Assembly (NCBI GenBank): GCA_030636485.1
Contig: DAOVWV010000027.1
Coordinates: 1 to 11,004 of the forward strand
DNA from: Methyloprofundus sp.
GTDB lineage: Bacteria; Pseudomonadota; Gammaproteobacteria; Methylococcales; Methylomonadaceae
Direction: 5' to 3'
DNA: 11,004 bases
Shown: positions 1 to 7,218 of the stretch, in pieces
Layout: the number at the start of each line of letters is the position of its first letter
Numbering within the stretch: position 1 is the stretch's first letter
Position numbers and translations under genes: made by a program
Notes under the pieces: model-generated
Told to the model about the DNA's origin: nothing
What the model saw: the letters and a program-made list of their open reading frames with translations, nothing else
The model's database searches: none

Positions 1-339
1 AAAGGCAAACCCGACCATCCTGGGTTTGCGCCACATGCGCCGGTGCAACAGAAACGAAAAGCATTTGTCGTAGTAGCCTGCGCCCATGCCCAGCCGATTC
101 CCATTTGTATCAAATGCCACCAGCGGGCTAATCACGAGATCGAGCCAGCGTGGGCTCATGAAGTGACCAGGTCCGGTGACAGGTTCAAGAATCCCGAATT
201 GATTGGTACGCAATTCGGTGTCTTCATCAAAATGTGCAAACCTCAAATGATTGAGATTGTCGATCACTGGCAGGTATACAGTTTTACCCGCGGTTAGCGC
301 AGCCGCGATTATCTGACCGGTATCAAGTTCACCATCAAA
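1..339 (-). other. 5-formyltetrahydrofolate cyclo-ligase portion of the chimeric ORF (N-terminally truncated, continues past window)
   Basis: This segment encodes the cyclo-ligase part of the fused frame. The family (E. coli YgfA) converts 5-formyl-THF to 5,10-methenyl-THF with ATP. From memory, the E. coli protein has SFDGELDT followed by AGKRVYLPVL, then TPLVAFDEYGxRLGMGGGFYDR. The window protein has FDGELDT, AGKTVYLPVI and SPLVAFDTNGNRLGMGAGYYDK in the same order and spacing, so the identification is firm. The N-terminal third, including the basic nucleotide-binding residues, is replaced by PabB sequence. The last part of the enzyme lies beyond position 1. Confidence 0.85.
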
Positions 340-1533
340 ACCGATATAGGCAATGGAACCACAATAAATACCACGCCGGTGCGGCTCCAGCTCTTCGATA
401 ATTTCCATCGCACGGATTTTCGGTGCTCCGGTAATCGAGCCCCCCGGAAAACAGCTACGCAATAAATCCAGCGCATGATGATCACCTGCTAATTGGCCGG
501 TCACCGTACTGACCAAATGATGTACCGTGGCATAACTTTCCACATCAAACAGCTTAGGCACTTTCACTGAGCCTGGAATACAGTTTTTACTAATATCATT
601 GCGCAATAAATCCACAATCATCACATTTTCAGCACGGTCTTTATGGCTTTTCTGTAAATCGCTGATTTGTTGCTGATTCGCCTGCTCACTGTCTTTTCTC
701 GGTCGCGTCCCTTTAATAGGCTTGGTTTCCACCATCCCATTCGATACTTTTAGAAAACGCTCGGGCGAAGAACTCAGTACCTGCACGCCCGGCACATTCA
801 AATAACCACTAAAGGGAGCAGAGTTAATTTGCCGTAACTGCCGATAAGCGAGCCAAGGCTCCCCTTCACAACTAGCAACAAAGCGCTGCGCCAGATTAAC
901 CTGGTAACAGTCACCTTCTTTTAAATAGTGCTTAATTTTAGCAAAGGCCTGAGCATATCTTTCTTGCGTCATATTAGACTGAATGTCACTGGTGACCTGA
1001 AAGCTATCTGTACTTTGCTTGTGTGGATAATTACTAAATTGTTCAATCAAAGTCTGCCAGTGCTCTGGATTATCTGCACAACCGACCAGATAGCTTTTTT
1101 CTTGCTGGTGATCCACCACCACAGCCCATTGATAAATACCCACTGCCATATCCGGGATATGCTCAGCATCTTCGGCAATTTCTGGGAGCGATTCCAGATT
1201 TCTGCCTAAATCATAGGCAAAATACCCTATGGCTCCGCCATTAAAAGGGACTTCTGCAAAAGAGGGCTGTACAGGTAGTTGTTGTTTAATCAGTGTAAAC
1301 GGATCCTGCTCTGAAACAAATGCCTTATCAGCGGTAGAAACCGTGGTTTGTTGGCCTTGCGTCACTAAAGTACAGACAGGATCAACCGCTAAAATATCAT
1401 AGCGCCCCTGCCGCTTTTCGGCGAGACCACTATCGAGAAAAACGGCCCAAGGCTGGCTAGCAATGGCAGCAAACAATCGCGCGCTATCGGATAAATAAGG
1501 TAATACATAAAGCTGGTGGGTAGAAAGCGACAT
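1..1533 (-). CDS. pabB: Chimeric ORF: aminodeoxychorismate synthase component I (PabB) running in frame into 5-formyltetrahydrofolate cyclo-ligase; 3' end outside window
   Basis: Reading from ATG at 1533, 511 codons are open to the window edge. Residues 1 to about 400 match PabB, which with PabA converts chorismate plus glutamine nitrogen to 4-amino-4-deoxychorismate for folate. Visible PabB/TrpE-family motifs are SSSPERFL (254-261), PIKGTRPR (272-279, with the catalytic lysine typical of PabB), NVMIVDLLRND (303-313), FPGGSITGAPK (362-372) and YCGSIAYIGFDG (390-401). After FDGELDT (399-405) the protein no longer continues with the family's final block (IAIRT, then GGGIVADSxPxxEYxET). Instead it reads as 5-formyltetrahydrofolate cyclo-ligase: AGKTVYLPVI (415-424), SPLVAFDTNGNRLGMGAGYYDK (about 469-490). 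No stop or frameshift lies at the join. The PabB Mg2+/chorismate C-terminal block and the cyclo-ligase N-terminus (about 50-60 residues) are both absent, so neither activity is assured. No clear ribosome binding site precedes 1533; the start is the natural PabB N-terminus (MSLSTHQLYVLPY). Confidence 0.9.
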   Translation of the reverse strand, partial: MSLSTHQLYVLPYLSDSARLFAAIASQPWAVFLDSGLAEKRQGRYDILAVDPVCTLVTQGQQTTVSTADKAFVSEQDPFTLIKQQLPVQPSFAEVPFNGGAIGYFAYDLGRNLESLPEIAEDAEHIPDMAVGIYQWAVVVDHQQEKSYLVGCADNPEHWQTLIEQFSNYPHKQSTDSFQVTSDIQSNMTQERYAQAFAKIKHYLKEGDCYQVNLAQRFVASCEGEPWLAYRQLRQINSAPFSGYLNVPGVQVLSSSPERFLKVSNGMVETKPIKGTRPRKDSEQANQQQISDLQKSHKDRAENVMIVDLLRNDISKNCIPGSVKVPKLFDVESYATVHHLVSTVTGQLAGDHHALDLLRSCFPGGSITGAPKIRAMEIIEELEPHRRGIYCGSIAYIGFDGELDTGQIIAAALTAGKTVYLPVIDNLNHLRFAHFDEDTELRTNQFGILEPVTGPGHFMSPRWLDLVISPLVAFDTNGNRLGMGAGYYDKCFSFLLHRRMWRKPRMVGFAF

Positions 1534-1840
1534 GACGATTAACTGAATATGGTGTATTTCATAGGGGGGTGGCATTTAAGCCCTTTTGATAGACAGCTCA
1601 ATGAACTGTCAGTACTCACGATATTACTCAAAATGCATATTCCATATTCAAATGGTAATTTTAACAAATATTACTCACTAAAACATATTTCATTTGTCGT
1701 TTTACAGTTAACGCCTTAACCACTTAAGCAATCTTTCCTCCAGAAATGCAATATCCTGATAGCAACACAGCTCAATATTTAATTCCCGCACACGATCACA
1801 ATATGATGCGGCTGCAATTTATTCACACTGACCAATTATG

Positions 1841-1876
1841 GGTTCCCAGTAGACAGACTTCGGGAATGACGACCTT
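1841..1876 (-). repeat. REP-like palindromic repeat, copy A
   Basis: On the minus strand this segment reads GGTCGTCATTCCCGAAGTCT and onward. Its 24 bases at 1853-1876 are an exact inverted copy of 9183-9206. The copy then continues with weaker similarity (TACTGGGAACC here against TATCGGGAATC there), which closes a TTCCC/GGGAA hairpin. Intergenic elements starting CGTCATTCCCG and ending CGGGAAT are common REP-like repeats in proteobacteria. The placement in a spacer and the hairpin form fit that class. Confidence 0.7.
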
Positions 1877-1956
1877 ACCCAGCTCAACTGAGCACAAGCT
1901 TTATCTGCATTGACCTGTGAATAATGAGAAGTTACCAAGCGAAGCGGCAAAGCGTT

Positions 1957-1978
1957 GATTTATCGGGCGCGATAAATC
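1957..1978. repeat. Perfect 8-bp inverted repeat (GATTTATC / GATAAATC)
   Basis: GATTTATC (1957-1964) and GATAAATC (1971-1978) are exact reverse complements separated by the six bases GGGCGC. The GC-rich loop between AT-rich arms resembles intergenic repeats built around GCGATTTATCGC seen in several gammaproteobacteria. There is no T-run after either arm, so it is not a standard terminator. It more likely belongs to the repeat content of this spacer. Confidence 0.5.
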
Positions 1979-2124
1979 CTAATGAGATTTACAGGTGAGG
2001 TGCCCACTATCTGTACGGTAAAAAGGAATTTACCTGGATTGTAGAATAGATAGGTTTACTGATCAAAGTGAAACAAGAGACGGTATTCCTTGTAAGTCAT
2101 GCCAATTTCCTTATCAACAGGCAT

Positions 2125-2148
2125 AAAAAAACCCCAATTAAGGGGTTT
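2125..2148 (-). terminator. Rho-independent terminator of the initiator tRNA gene
   Basis: Nine bases after the tRNA 3' end, the minus strand has a 7-bp perfect stem AAACCCC / GGGGTTT around the loop TTAATT. A run of seven T residues (2125-2131), overlapping the distal stem, completes it. The geometry and position are those of an intrinsic terminator ending the single-tRNA transcript. Confidence 0.9.
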
Positions 2149-2157
2149 CTAAATATC

Positions 2158-2234
<77 letters not shown>

Positions 2235-2247
2235 ATTGATTTGTACT

Positions 2248-2275
2248 ATTATACTGAGTATTTCCTATCTGGCAA
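2248..2275 (-). promoter_or_regulatory. Sigma70-type promoter of the initiator tRNA gene
   Basis: On the minus strand TTGCCA (2270-2275) and a perfect TATAAT (2248-2253) are separated by 16 bp. The predicted start near 2241 lies about 7 bases before the mature tRNA 5' end. The promoter sits in the short gap after the pgpA stop, so the tRNA can be expressed independently of the thiL-pgpA transcript. Confidence 0.8.
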
Positions 2276-2282
2276 GTCTTTT

Positions 2283-2777
2283 TTAAAATAAATTAAAAAT
2301 AACTAACAAACCCCCAGCAAACAGGCCTGCAATCACATCATCCAACATAATGCCAAAGCCACCTGATACCTTTTGATCTATCCATTTTATAGGCCAAGGC
2401 TTGAGTATATCAAAAAATCTAAACAATACAAACCCCAATATCAGATTTTGCCAGGAAAAAGAGACAAACCACATCGTAATCAAAAGTCCTGCAATTTCAT
2501 CCCAGACGATCCCACCAAAATCATGTTCTCCCAGCCTATCAGCAGCGACACCACAAATCCAGATACCTGACACTGTACATATAATGGTCAGCAGACTATA
2601 GACAAGAATATGGGTTTGTACCAGTGCGATATAGATAGGAACAGCTGCTAAAGTCCCAAAGGTTCCCGGCGCTTTTTTGGCTAGCCCGGAACCAAAGCCA
2701 AAGGCTAAACATAAAATGGGATCTAATAATATTTGCCTTGCTGTTAATTGGTTTTTTCCAACTTTCATCATAAACAT
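2283..2777 (-). CDS. pgpA: Phosphatidylglycerophosphatase A
   Basis: The 164-residue integral membrane enzyme dephosphorylates phosphatidylglycerophosphate to phosphatidylglycerol in the inner membrane. All family signatures are visible: GSGLAKKAPGTFGTL (29-43), the acidic IVWDEIAG (90-97), FRFFDILKPWPI (119-130) and GGFGIMLDDVIAGL (139-152), with the Asp/Glu residues that bind Mg2+. Length is close to E. coli PgpA (about 170). Hydrophobic segments cover roughly 45-75, 97-120 and 148-164. It follows thiL by 10 bp, the classic thiL-pgpA order. The first in-frame ATG (2777) is taken as the start, but ATGs at residues 3 and 4 are nearly equivalent and only a weak GAG precedes them. Confidence 0.95.
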   Translation of the reverse strand: MFMMKVGKNQLTARQILLDPILCLAFGFGSGLAKKAPGTFGTLAAVPIYIALVQTHILVYSLLTIICTVSGIWICGVAADRLGEHDFGGIVWDEIAGLLITMWFVSFSWQNLILGFVLFRFFDILKPWPIKWIDQKVSGGFGIMLDDVIAGLFAGGLLVIFNLF

Positions 2778-2787
2778 TGTTTTTTAC

Positions 2788-3720
2788 TCATGCAAAGTGT
2801 TCAAAGCCACTGTTATTAAAAATTGAACTAATACCATTACGCGTCAAACGCAAGCCTTGCTCCGCTTCAATCACACCAATACAGGTACAGTCTATACTCA
2901 ACTGCCGGGCATATTCAGCTGCAATGGTAAAGCATAGCTCATAATCATCCCCTGCTACCAAGGGCATCTGCCAGTCTTCGGTATGCCGCATATACTCCAT
3001 GACCGCCGTTGATAAAGGCAAGTGCTCGTAAACCAGACACGCACCCAGGCCACTTCTGCTTAATATATGCCCTAGGTCTGCCGCCAAGCCATCAGAAATA
3101 TCTATACATGCATTGGCTAAGGCGCGTATGGCTAACCCTTCCTGAATTCGGGGTTCTGGCATATTAAAGCGCTGTAACGCTTGTTCTGTCTCTCGTCCTG
3201 AATAACCTTGCTTGATTTTCAGGCCTAAACCAGCATCGCCCAGAGTACCGGTTACATAAATTAAATCCCCCACTTTTGCAGTAGAACGCCTTAAAGCCTG
3301 CTGCTTAGGAACCAATCCCATCGCCTGAACAGTTAAAGTTAAAGATCCCGATGTAGTATCCCCACCAATTAAATCAAGCTGATATTTATCAACCAAGGCA
3401 AACACTCCTTTTGCAAAATCTTGCAACCAGAGGGTATCAACCTTGGGCATTGTCAAAGCCAACGTAATGGCAATAGGCTCCGCCCCCATGCTAGCCAAGT
3501 CACTTAAATTAACCGCGACTAATTTATAGCCTAATTGCTCTGGAGGTACATCAGGGAAAAAATGCACACCTTCTACCATGGTATCAACGGTAACAGCTAG
3601 CTCGTCCCCTTCAGGCACGGAAAGCAATGCACAATCATCACCGACTGATAGTTGAGTACTTTTATGCTGCGCAGGGCGCGTAAAAAACTGTTTGATTAAA
3701 TTAAATTCTGCAAGTGCCAT
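2788..3720 (-). CDS. thiL: Thiamine-monophosphate kinase
   Basis: This 310-residue cytosolic enzyme phosphorylates thiamine monophosphate to thiamine diphosphate with ATP. Motifs in order are VGDDCALL (26-33), DTMVEGVHF (46-54), LSDLASMGA (72-80), GGDTT (119-123), VTGTLGDAG (156-164), DISDGLAADLGH (207-218) and GDDYELCFT (257-265). These supply the Mg2+ and substrate ligands expected of the AIR-synthase-fold family. Length is slightly shorter than E. coli ThiL (325) but both domains are complete. The start MALAEFNLIKQFF is the normal family N-terminus, although the bases before it carry no good Shine-Dalgarno. That suggests translational coupling to the gene 15 bp upstream. No TPP riboswitch is visible near it. 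Confidence 0.97.
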   Translation of the reverse strand: MALAEFNLIKQFFTRPAQHKSTQLSVGDDCALLSVPEGDELAVTVDTMVEGVHFFPDVPPEQLGYKLVAVNLSDLASMGAEPIAITLALTMPKVDTLWLQDFAKGVFALVDKYQLDLIGGDTTSGSLTLTVQAMGLVPKQQALRRSTAKVGDLIYVTGTLGDAGLGLKIKQGYSGRETEQALQRFNMPEPRIQEGLAIRALANACIDISDGLAADLGHILSRSGLGACLVYEHLPLSTAVMEYMRHTEDWQMPLVAGDDYELCFTIAAEYARQLSIDCTCIGVIEAEQGLRLTRNGISSIFNNSGFEHFA

Positions 3721-3735
3721 ACTTGGTCATGTTGT

Positions 3736-4161
3736 TTACTGTAGCTGTTGTTGTAGTTGTTGTAATTCTTTTCTACGCTGATCCAGTTGGCGCTGCATTT
3801 CCAGTAGCCTGGCATTAGCCTCATCATCCACTTCGGGGGCATCCATTTGAGAATCCTCATCCTCATTTTCTGCCTTGGTTTTTACAGTTTCATAACCAGG
3901 CTTGATCAATGTGCCATTCTCATCATACTCTGGCCGGATATTCATGCGTATAAAATCTTTTACAGATTGTGCATCCCTCTCCTGCCGGGCTTTTTGCAAC
4001 TGACCTTCTTCAATATAGCGGTCTTTTATCAAAAACTGAGTGGTGGATTTTTTGGGGCAAGCCCCTAGCTTATAAGTCACTTTGCCATTTAATATACATT
4101 TGGTAATGGCAATGGCGGGCTGCATAAAGAAAAAAAGCAAAGAGGCCACTAAGATACGCAT
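3736..4161 (-). CDS. Small secreted DUF4124-like protein with C-terminal coiled coil
   Basis: The 141-residue protein begins with a signal peptide (MRILVASLLFFFMQPAIA, probable cleavage after residue 18). It continues TKCILNGKVTYKLGACP, close to the DUF4124 pattern (xKC...GKVTY...CP with two cysteines), so it is likely periplasmic. Residues about 90-110 are acidic and linker-like. Residues 112-141 form a Gln/Arg/Leu-rich predicted coiled coil ending ELQQLQQQLQ, encoded by imperfect CAACTA-type triplet repeats. Function is unknown for the family. It lies 15 bp upstream of thiL and is probably the first gene of the thiL-pgpA transcript. A GAGA stretch about 9 bases upstream of the ATG may serve as ribosome binding site. 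Confidence 0.8.
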   Translation of the reverse strand: MRILVASLLFFFMQPAIAITKCILNGKVTYKLGACPKKSTTQFLIKDRYIEEGQLQKARQERDAQSVKDFIRMNIRPEYDENGTLIKPGYETVKTKAENEDEDSQMDAPEVDDEANARLLEMQRQLDQRRKELQQLQQQLQ

Positions 4162-4188
4162 TTTAACATCTCTTTATTATCATAAATT

Positions 4189-4199
4189 GGTACTGTACC
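4189..4199. promoter_or_regulatory. Short perfect palindrome GGTACTGTACC upstream of the DUF4124-like gene
   Basis: This 11-base palindrome with a single central base sits 27 bp before the DUF4124-like start, in the 52-bp gap after the YqaA-family gene. A TATGATAAT stretch just downstream on the minus strand could be a -10 region. I cannot find a matching -35, and the palindrome could be chance. It is recorded as a possible operator only. Confidence 0.2.
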
Positions 4200-4213
4200 G
4201 CGAAGTATAACAA

Positions 4214-4795
4214 TTAAATACTCAAAAATTTGTATACCCCTACGCCTATTATAATCATAGCAACGACTGCCCAGCCGATAACATCCATATATTGGCGCAA
4301 TTTCGCTTCAAAGCTCTCGCCTCCCCACGCCAATAAACCAGCAACCAAAAAGAACCGTGCGCCACGCCCAACAAAAGAGGCCAGTACAAAAGGTAAAAAT
4401 AACATAGATAAAGCCCCGGCTGCAATCGTAAAGACTTTATAGGGGATAGGTGAAAACCCCGCAATAAAAATAGCCCAGAACCCCCAGTCTTTAAACCACT
4501 GCTCAGCCATTTGATATTTAGCCCAATAATGCGAACCCTCTAGCCAGGGCTGAATTATATCAAAGGCATAAAAACCGATTGCATAGCCTAACATTCCCCC
4601 TAAGACAGACGCAATCGTAGTAATAAGTGCCAGTCGCCAGGCTTTTTCTTGCCGCGCCAATACCATCGGTGCCAACATGACATCAGGTGGTACAGGAAAA
4701 AAAGAGGACTCGGCAAAGCTTAAAACAGCCAGGTAGTTTGTTGCATGACGGTGCTTAGAGTATTGAATGGCTTTATCGTATAGTTTTTTGAACAT
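4214..4795 (-). CDS. YqaA-family membrane protein (VTT/SNARE-associated, DedA-like superfamily)
   Basis: The 193-residue protein matches the YqaA group. It starts MFKKLYDKAIQYSKHRHA and has the hallmark FAESSFFPVPPDVMLAPM (27-44). Membrane segments lie around 54-80, 104-130 and 130-155 plus a C-terminal one (about 170-190). It also has the re-entrant motif GFSPIPYKVFTIAAG (113-127) and GRGARFF (143-149). DedA/VTT relatives are linked to membrane homeostasis and polyprenyl-lipid flipping; a specific role for YqaA is not established. The frame is open further upstream, to an ATG at 4945, but the extra 50 residues look non-conserved and basic. I therefore chose 4795, where family similarity begins. 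No strong Shine-Dalgarno supports either start. Its stop is 52 bp before the DUF4124-like gene. Confidence 0.85.
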   Translation of the reverse strand: MFKKLYDKAIQYSKHRHATNYLAVLSFAESSFFPVPPDVMLAPMVLARQEKAWRLALITTIASVLGGMLGYAIGFYAFDIIQPWLEGSHYWAKYQMAEQWFKDWGFWAIFIAGFSPIPYKVFTIAAGALSMLFLPFVLASFVGRGARFFLVAGLLAWGGESFEAKLRQYMDVIGWAVVAMIIIGVGVYKFLSI

Positions 4796-4971
4796 AGAAA
4801 TGTAAAATACATTAAGTTTTAGAAAAAGGTTTAAGTATCTCATGTTTGATAAAAAACCATATTTTACCGTACTTTTTGTAGGTAAAGCACGACAATAGCC
4901 CTTCTTTTTTTGCCACTGGTTCAACTTATGACCCAATAACATCAAGCTTATGGGCTTATAAAAAAGATGCT

Positions 4972-6162
4972 TTAATGCCGAGGCAAGCTAATTGAAATCA
5001 GGCTAGTCACTAAAAGAAACGCCGCCGATAGCAAAAGGCAGGCGGCTAATCCAGATTGCTGGTAAATCCAGCCTGATAGAATTGTTCCAACTAAACGCCC
5101 CATTGCATTGGCCATATAATAAAAACCAATATCCAGTGAGACACCTTCTTCTTTTGCGTACGCAACAATCAGGTATGAATGCACGGCGGAATTAATAGCG
5201 AATACCGCACCATAGACCAATAAACCAATAATTAACACGCTCTCTGTATGCCATTGCTGATATAGAAAAACAGCAATACTCAAAGGCAGAGTCGCTAACA
5301 ATAAAGCCCATAGCATTGCCGTTTTACCATCCGGCACCTTGCCTTTACGAATACCCGTAATAAAGGGGGCAACAGACTGCACTATACCGTAGCCTATGAC
5401 CCAGGCAGCAAGTAAAGCGCCAACGTCAGTGTAATCCCAATGTAACTGATCTTGAAGAAAAACAGGCAACGCAATCACGAACCAGATGTCCCGCGCAGAA
5501 AACAAAAAAAACCGTGCGGCAGACAGCTGATTTACCGCTGCACTTTTGGAAAAAATATCTGTAAATTTAGGTTTATAAGGCGTTTTTCCCAAGTCCTTTT
5601 TCATCAATAGAAAACTGAGCAGCAATACCACCACCAGACCGACTGCCATCACTGCAACCGCAGCTCTAAACCCTAGCGTTGCCAATAGCATAGAGCCTAA
5701 AAAAAAGCCCACTCCCTTTAGCGTATTTTTAGAACCGGTAAGTAGCGATACCCACTGGTATAGCTTTCCTTGCGCATGTCTGGGCACGAGTAATTTAATA
5801 CTACTTTTCGCACTCATTTTATTCAGGTCTTTTGCCATCCCAGACACCGCCTGAGCTATCATGACATAAACCACACTGAGCAACGATGGTTCGACCATTA
5901 GCATGGCCAAAGCAACAATCTGTAATGCCAGGCCAAATTGCAGGGTCGTATTCAGCCCCATATGTGCCGCTATCCAACCACCGACCAGGTTGGTAATGAC
6001 ACCACAGAACTCATACAATAAAAATAAGCTGGCTACCTCCAGAGGACTATAGCCTAATTGGTGAAAATATAAAATCACCAACATCCTCAGCGCACCATCA
6101 GTCAAAGTAAAGGCCCAGTAACTGGCCGTCACCAACATATATTGCTGCACAGGCGTACTCAT
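4972..6162 (-). CDS. arsJ: Organoarsenical efflux MFS transporter ArsJ
   Basis: This 396-residue major facilitator has about 12 hydrophobic segments. It carries the distinctive ArsJ sequence FTLTDGALRMLVILYFHQLG (18-37), then YEFCGVITNLVGGW, SGMAKDLNKMSAKSSIKLLV and LLTGSKNTLKGVGFFLG. These closely follow Pseudomonas ArsJ as I remember it. ArsJ exports 1-arseno-3-phosphoglycerate, the unstable product formed when GAPDH uses arsenate instead of phosphate. Outside, the product falls apart to arsenate and 3-phosphoglycerate. The gene starts 4 bp after the stop of the dedicated GAPDH, the known arsJ arrangement, which strongly supports the assignment. It ends PRH-stop, 176 bp before the chosen YqaA-family start. 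Confidence 0.93.
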   Translation of the reverse strand: MSTPVQQYMLVTASYWAFTLTDGALRMLVILYFHQLGYSPLEVASLFLLYEFCGVITNLVGGWIAAHMGLNTTLQFGLALQIVALAMLMVEPSLLSVVYVMIAQAVSGMAKDLNKMSAKSSIKLLVPRHAQGKLYQWVSLLTGSKNTLKGVGFFLGSMLLATLGFRAAVAVMAVGLVVVLLLSFLLMKKDLGKTPYKPKFTDIFSKSAAVNQLSAARFFLFSARDIWFVIALPVFLQDQLHWDYTDVGALLAAWVIGYGIVQSVAPFITGIRKGKVPDGKTAMLWALLLATLPLSIAVFLYQQWHTESVLIIGLLVYGAVFAINSAVHSYLIVAYAKEEGVSLDIGFYYMANAMGRLVGTILSGWIYQQSGLAACLLLSAAFLLVTSLISISLPRH

Positions 6163-6166
6163 AATC

Positions 6167-7180
6167 TTAGATATCCAATAACAATGCCAGTTTTTTAGTC
6201 AATTCCATCATTCGATGAACATAACCTATTTCATTGTCATACCAAAGCAATAACTTAACTTGTGTTCCATCTATGACCATCGTTGATAAGGCATCCACAG
6301 TACAGGAATGAGTATCATTGGTGTAGTCTGCGGAAACCAGAGGCTTTGTTTCATAGTTTAAAACACCTTTCAGGCTACCTAAAGCTGCACTTTCCAGTGC
6401 AGCATTCACTGCATCAACGCTAACGGGTTGTGCTACTTCAAAAACACAGTCCGTTAAAGAGGCATTTGCCAAAGGAACCCGAACAGCAATACCATTCAGC
6501 TTACCTTTTAATTCTGGAAATATTTCTGTGATAGCCGTTGCCGAACCTGTTGTTGTCGGGATAAGTGATAGGCCGCTAGCTCTTGCCCGGCGTAAATCAG
6601 GGTGATATTCATCCAGTATGCTCTGGGTATTGGTAATGTCGTGAATGGTCGTAATTGACCCATGTTTAATCGCAAAATTTTCATGGATCACTTTAAGTGC
6701 TGGCGCAATACAATTAGTCGTACAGGAAGCAGCAGTAACAATATTGTGTACCTCTGGGTTATAGAGATGATCATTAACCCCCATCACAATATTTAAAGTA
6801 CCATCCTTTACTGGCGCAGAAACCACGACTTTTTTCACCCCCTGCTCAAGATAAGGTGCCAAAGCCTCTTTGGATTTAAACTTGCCGGTGCATTCGACCA
6901 CGATATCAACACCGAGTTCATGCCACGGCGTTTGTTCAATGCTGGAATTCTGTGTATAACCCACCCGCTGGTTGTTGATCAACAACCCCAACTCATCACT
7001 ATCGACAAGCTGCCCCCAACGGCCATGCACTGAATCATAATTAAGCAAATGGGCAGCTGACGCTGCATCGCCTGCTATTTCATTGATATGCACTATCTCA
7101 AATTCAGGCCAACCCCATGCTGCCCGAAAGGCCAGCCTACCCATACGACCAAAGCCGTTAATTCCGATTTTAATTGTCAT
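6167..7180 (-). CDS. ArsJ-associated glyceraldehyde-3-phosphate dehydrogenase
   Basis: The 337-residue type I GAPDH has the Rossmann motif INGFGRMGR (7-15), catalytic cysteine in ASCTTNC (Cys153), catalytic histidine in [10 protein letters not shown] (His180) and the C-terminal WYDNEIGY. Two departures from ordinary glycolytic GAPDH mark it as the arsenate-linked type. [15 protein letters not shown] (32-46) replaces the usual IND pattern. GSATAI replaces GAAKAV after the TTT segment. It probably catalyses arsenylation of glyceraldehyde-3-phosphate to 1-arseno-3-phosphoglycerate with NAD+, feeding ArsJ. No good Shine-Dalgarno is seen. A palindromic GTATATAC (7191-7198) and a 9-bp hairpin lie just upstream. 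No arsR gene is in the window, so the inducer-sensing regulator is not evident. Confidence 0.93.
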   Translation of the reverse strand: MTIKIGINGFGRMGRLAFRAAWGWPEFEIVHINEIAGDAASAAHLLNYDSVHGRWGQLVDSDELGLLINNQRVGYTQNSSIEQTPWHELGVDIVVECTGKFKSKEALAPYLEQGVKKVVVSAPVKDGTLNIVMGVNDHLYNPEVHNIVTAASCTTNCIAPALKVIHENFAIKHGSITTIHDITNTQSILDEYHPDLRRARASGLSLIPTTTGSATAITEIFPELKGKLNGIAVRVPLANASLTDCVFEVAQPVSVDAVNAALESAALGSLKGVLNYETKPLVSADYTNDTHSCTVDALSTMVIDGTQVKLLLWYDNEIGYVHRMMELTKKLALLLDI

Positions 7181-7218
7181 AACTATTTATGTATATACGT
7201 TTAAGCAAATGTATTTTT

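Larger units (their letters stand above)
1534..2124. other. Long non-coding spacer with REP-like palindromes
   Basis: About 590 bp between the pabB-type start and the tRNA terminator hold no convincing gene. The part next to pabB (about 1590-1700) is AT-rich and probably contains its promoter, but I cannot pick one with confidence. The rest contains three palindromic elements: 1843-1866 (REP-like), 1957-1978 (8-bp perfect stem) and 2017-2034 (6-bp stem, GGTAAA/TTTACC). On the minus strand a short open stretch at 1708-1818 reads like a protein C-terminus (ending FLEERLLKWLRR then stop). It is cut off upstream by a stop and has no supported start. Confidence 0.6.

Noticed and set aside
43..297. 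Plus-strand open frame of 84 residues
   Set aside because: It lies antisense to the cyclo-ligase part of the minus-strand fused ORF, whose family motifs are clear; it has no recognisable domain or ribosome binding site.
928..1209. Plus-strand open frame of 93 residues
   Set aside because: It is antisense to the PabB N-terminal half and its hydrophobic composition is that expected of an antisense reading; no supporting signal.
1600..1700. AT-rich sequence with repeated ATATTACTC and CATATTC words as a CRISPR array or iteron origin
   Set aside because: The words are too short, irregularly spaced and few; no array structure or replication gene is near.
3721..3900. TPP riboswitch near thiL
   Set aside because: thiL is a kinase gene often without one, and the 15-bp upstream gap leaves no room; no THI-box sequences are seen.
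4255..4464. Second minus-strand frame overlapping the YqaA-family gene
   Set aside because: It is out of frame inside a gene with clear family motifs; a shadow frame.
4796..4945. Upstream extension of the YqaA-family protein by 50 residues
   Set aside because: The added residues do not resemble the family N-terminus, which begins MFKKLYDK, and there is no ribosome binding site at 4945; kept as a minor possibility only.
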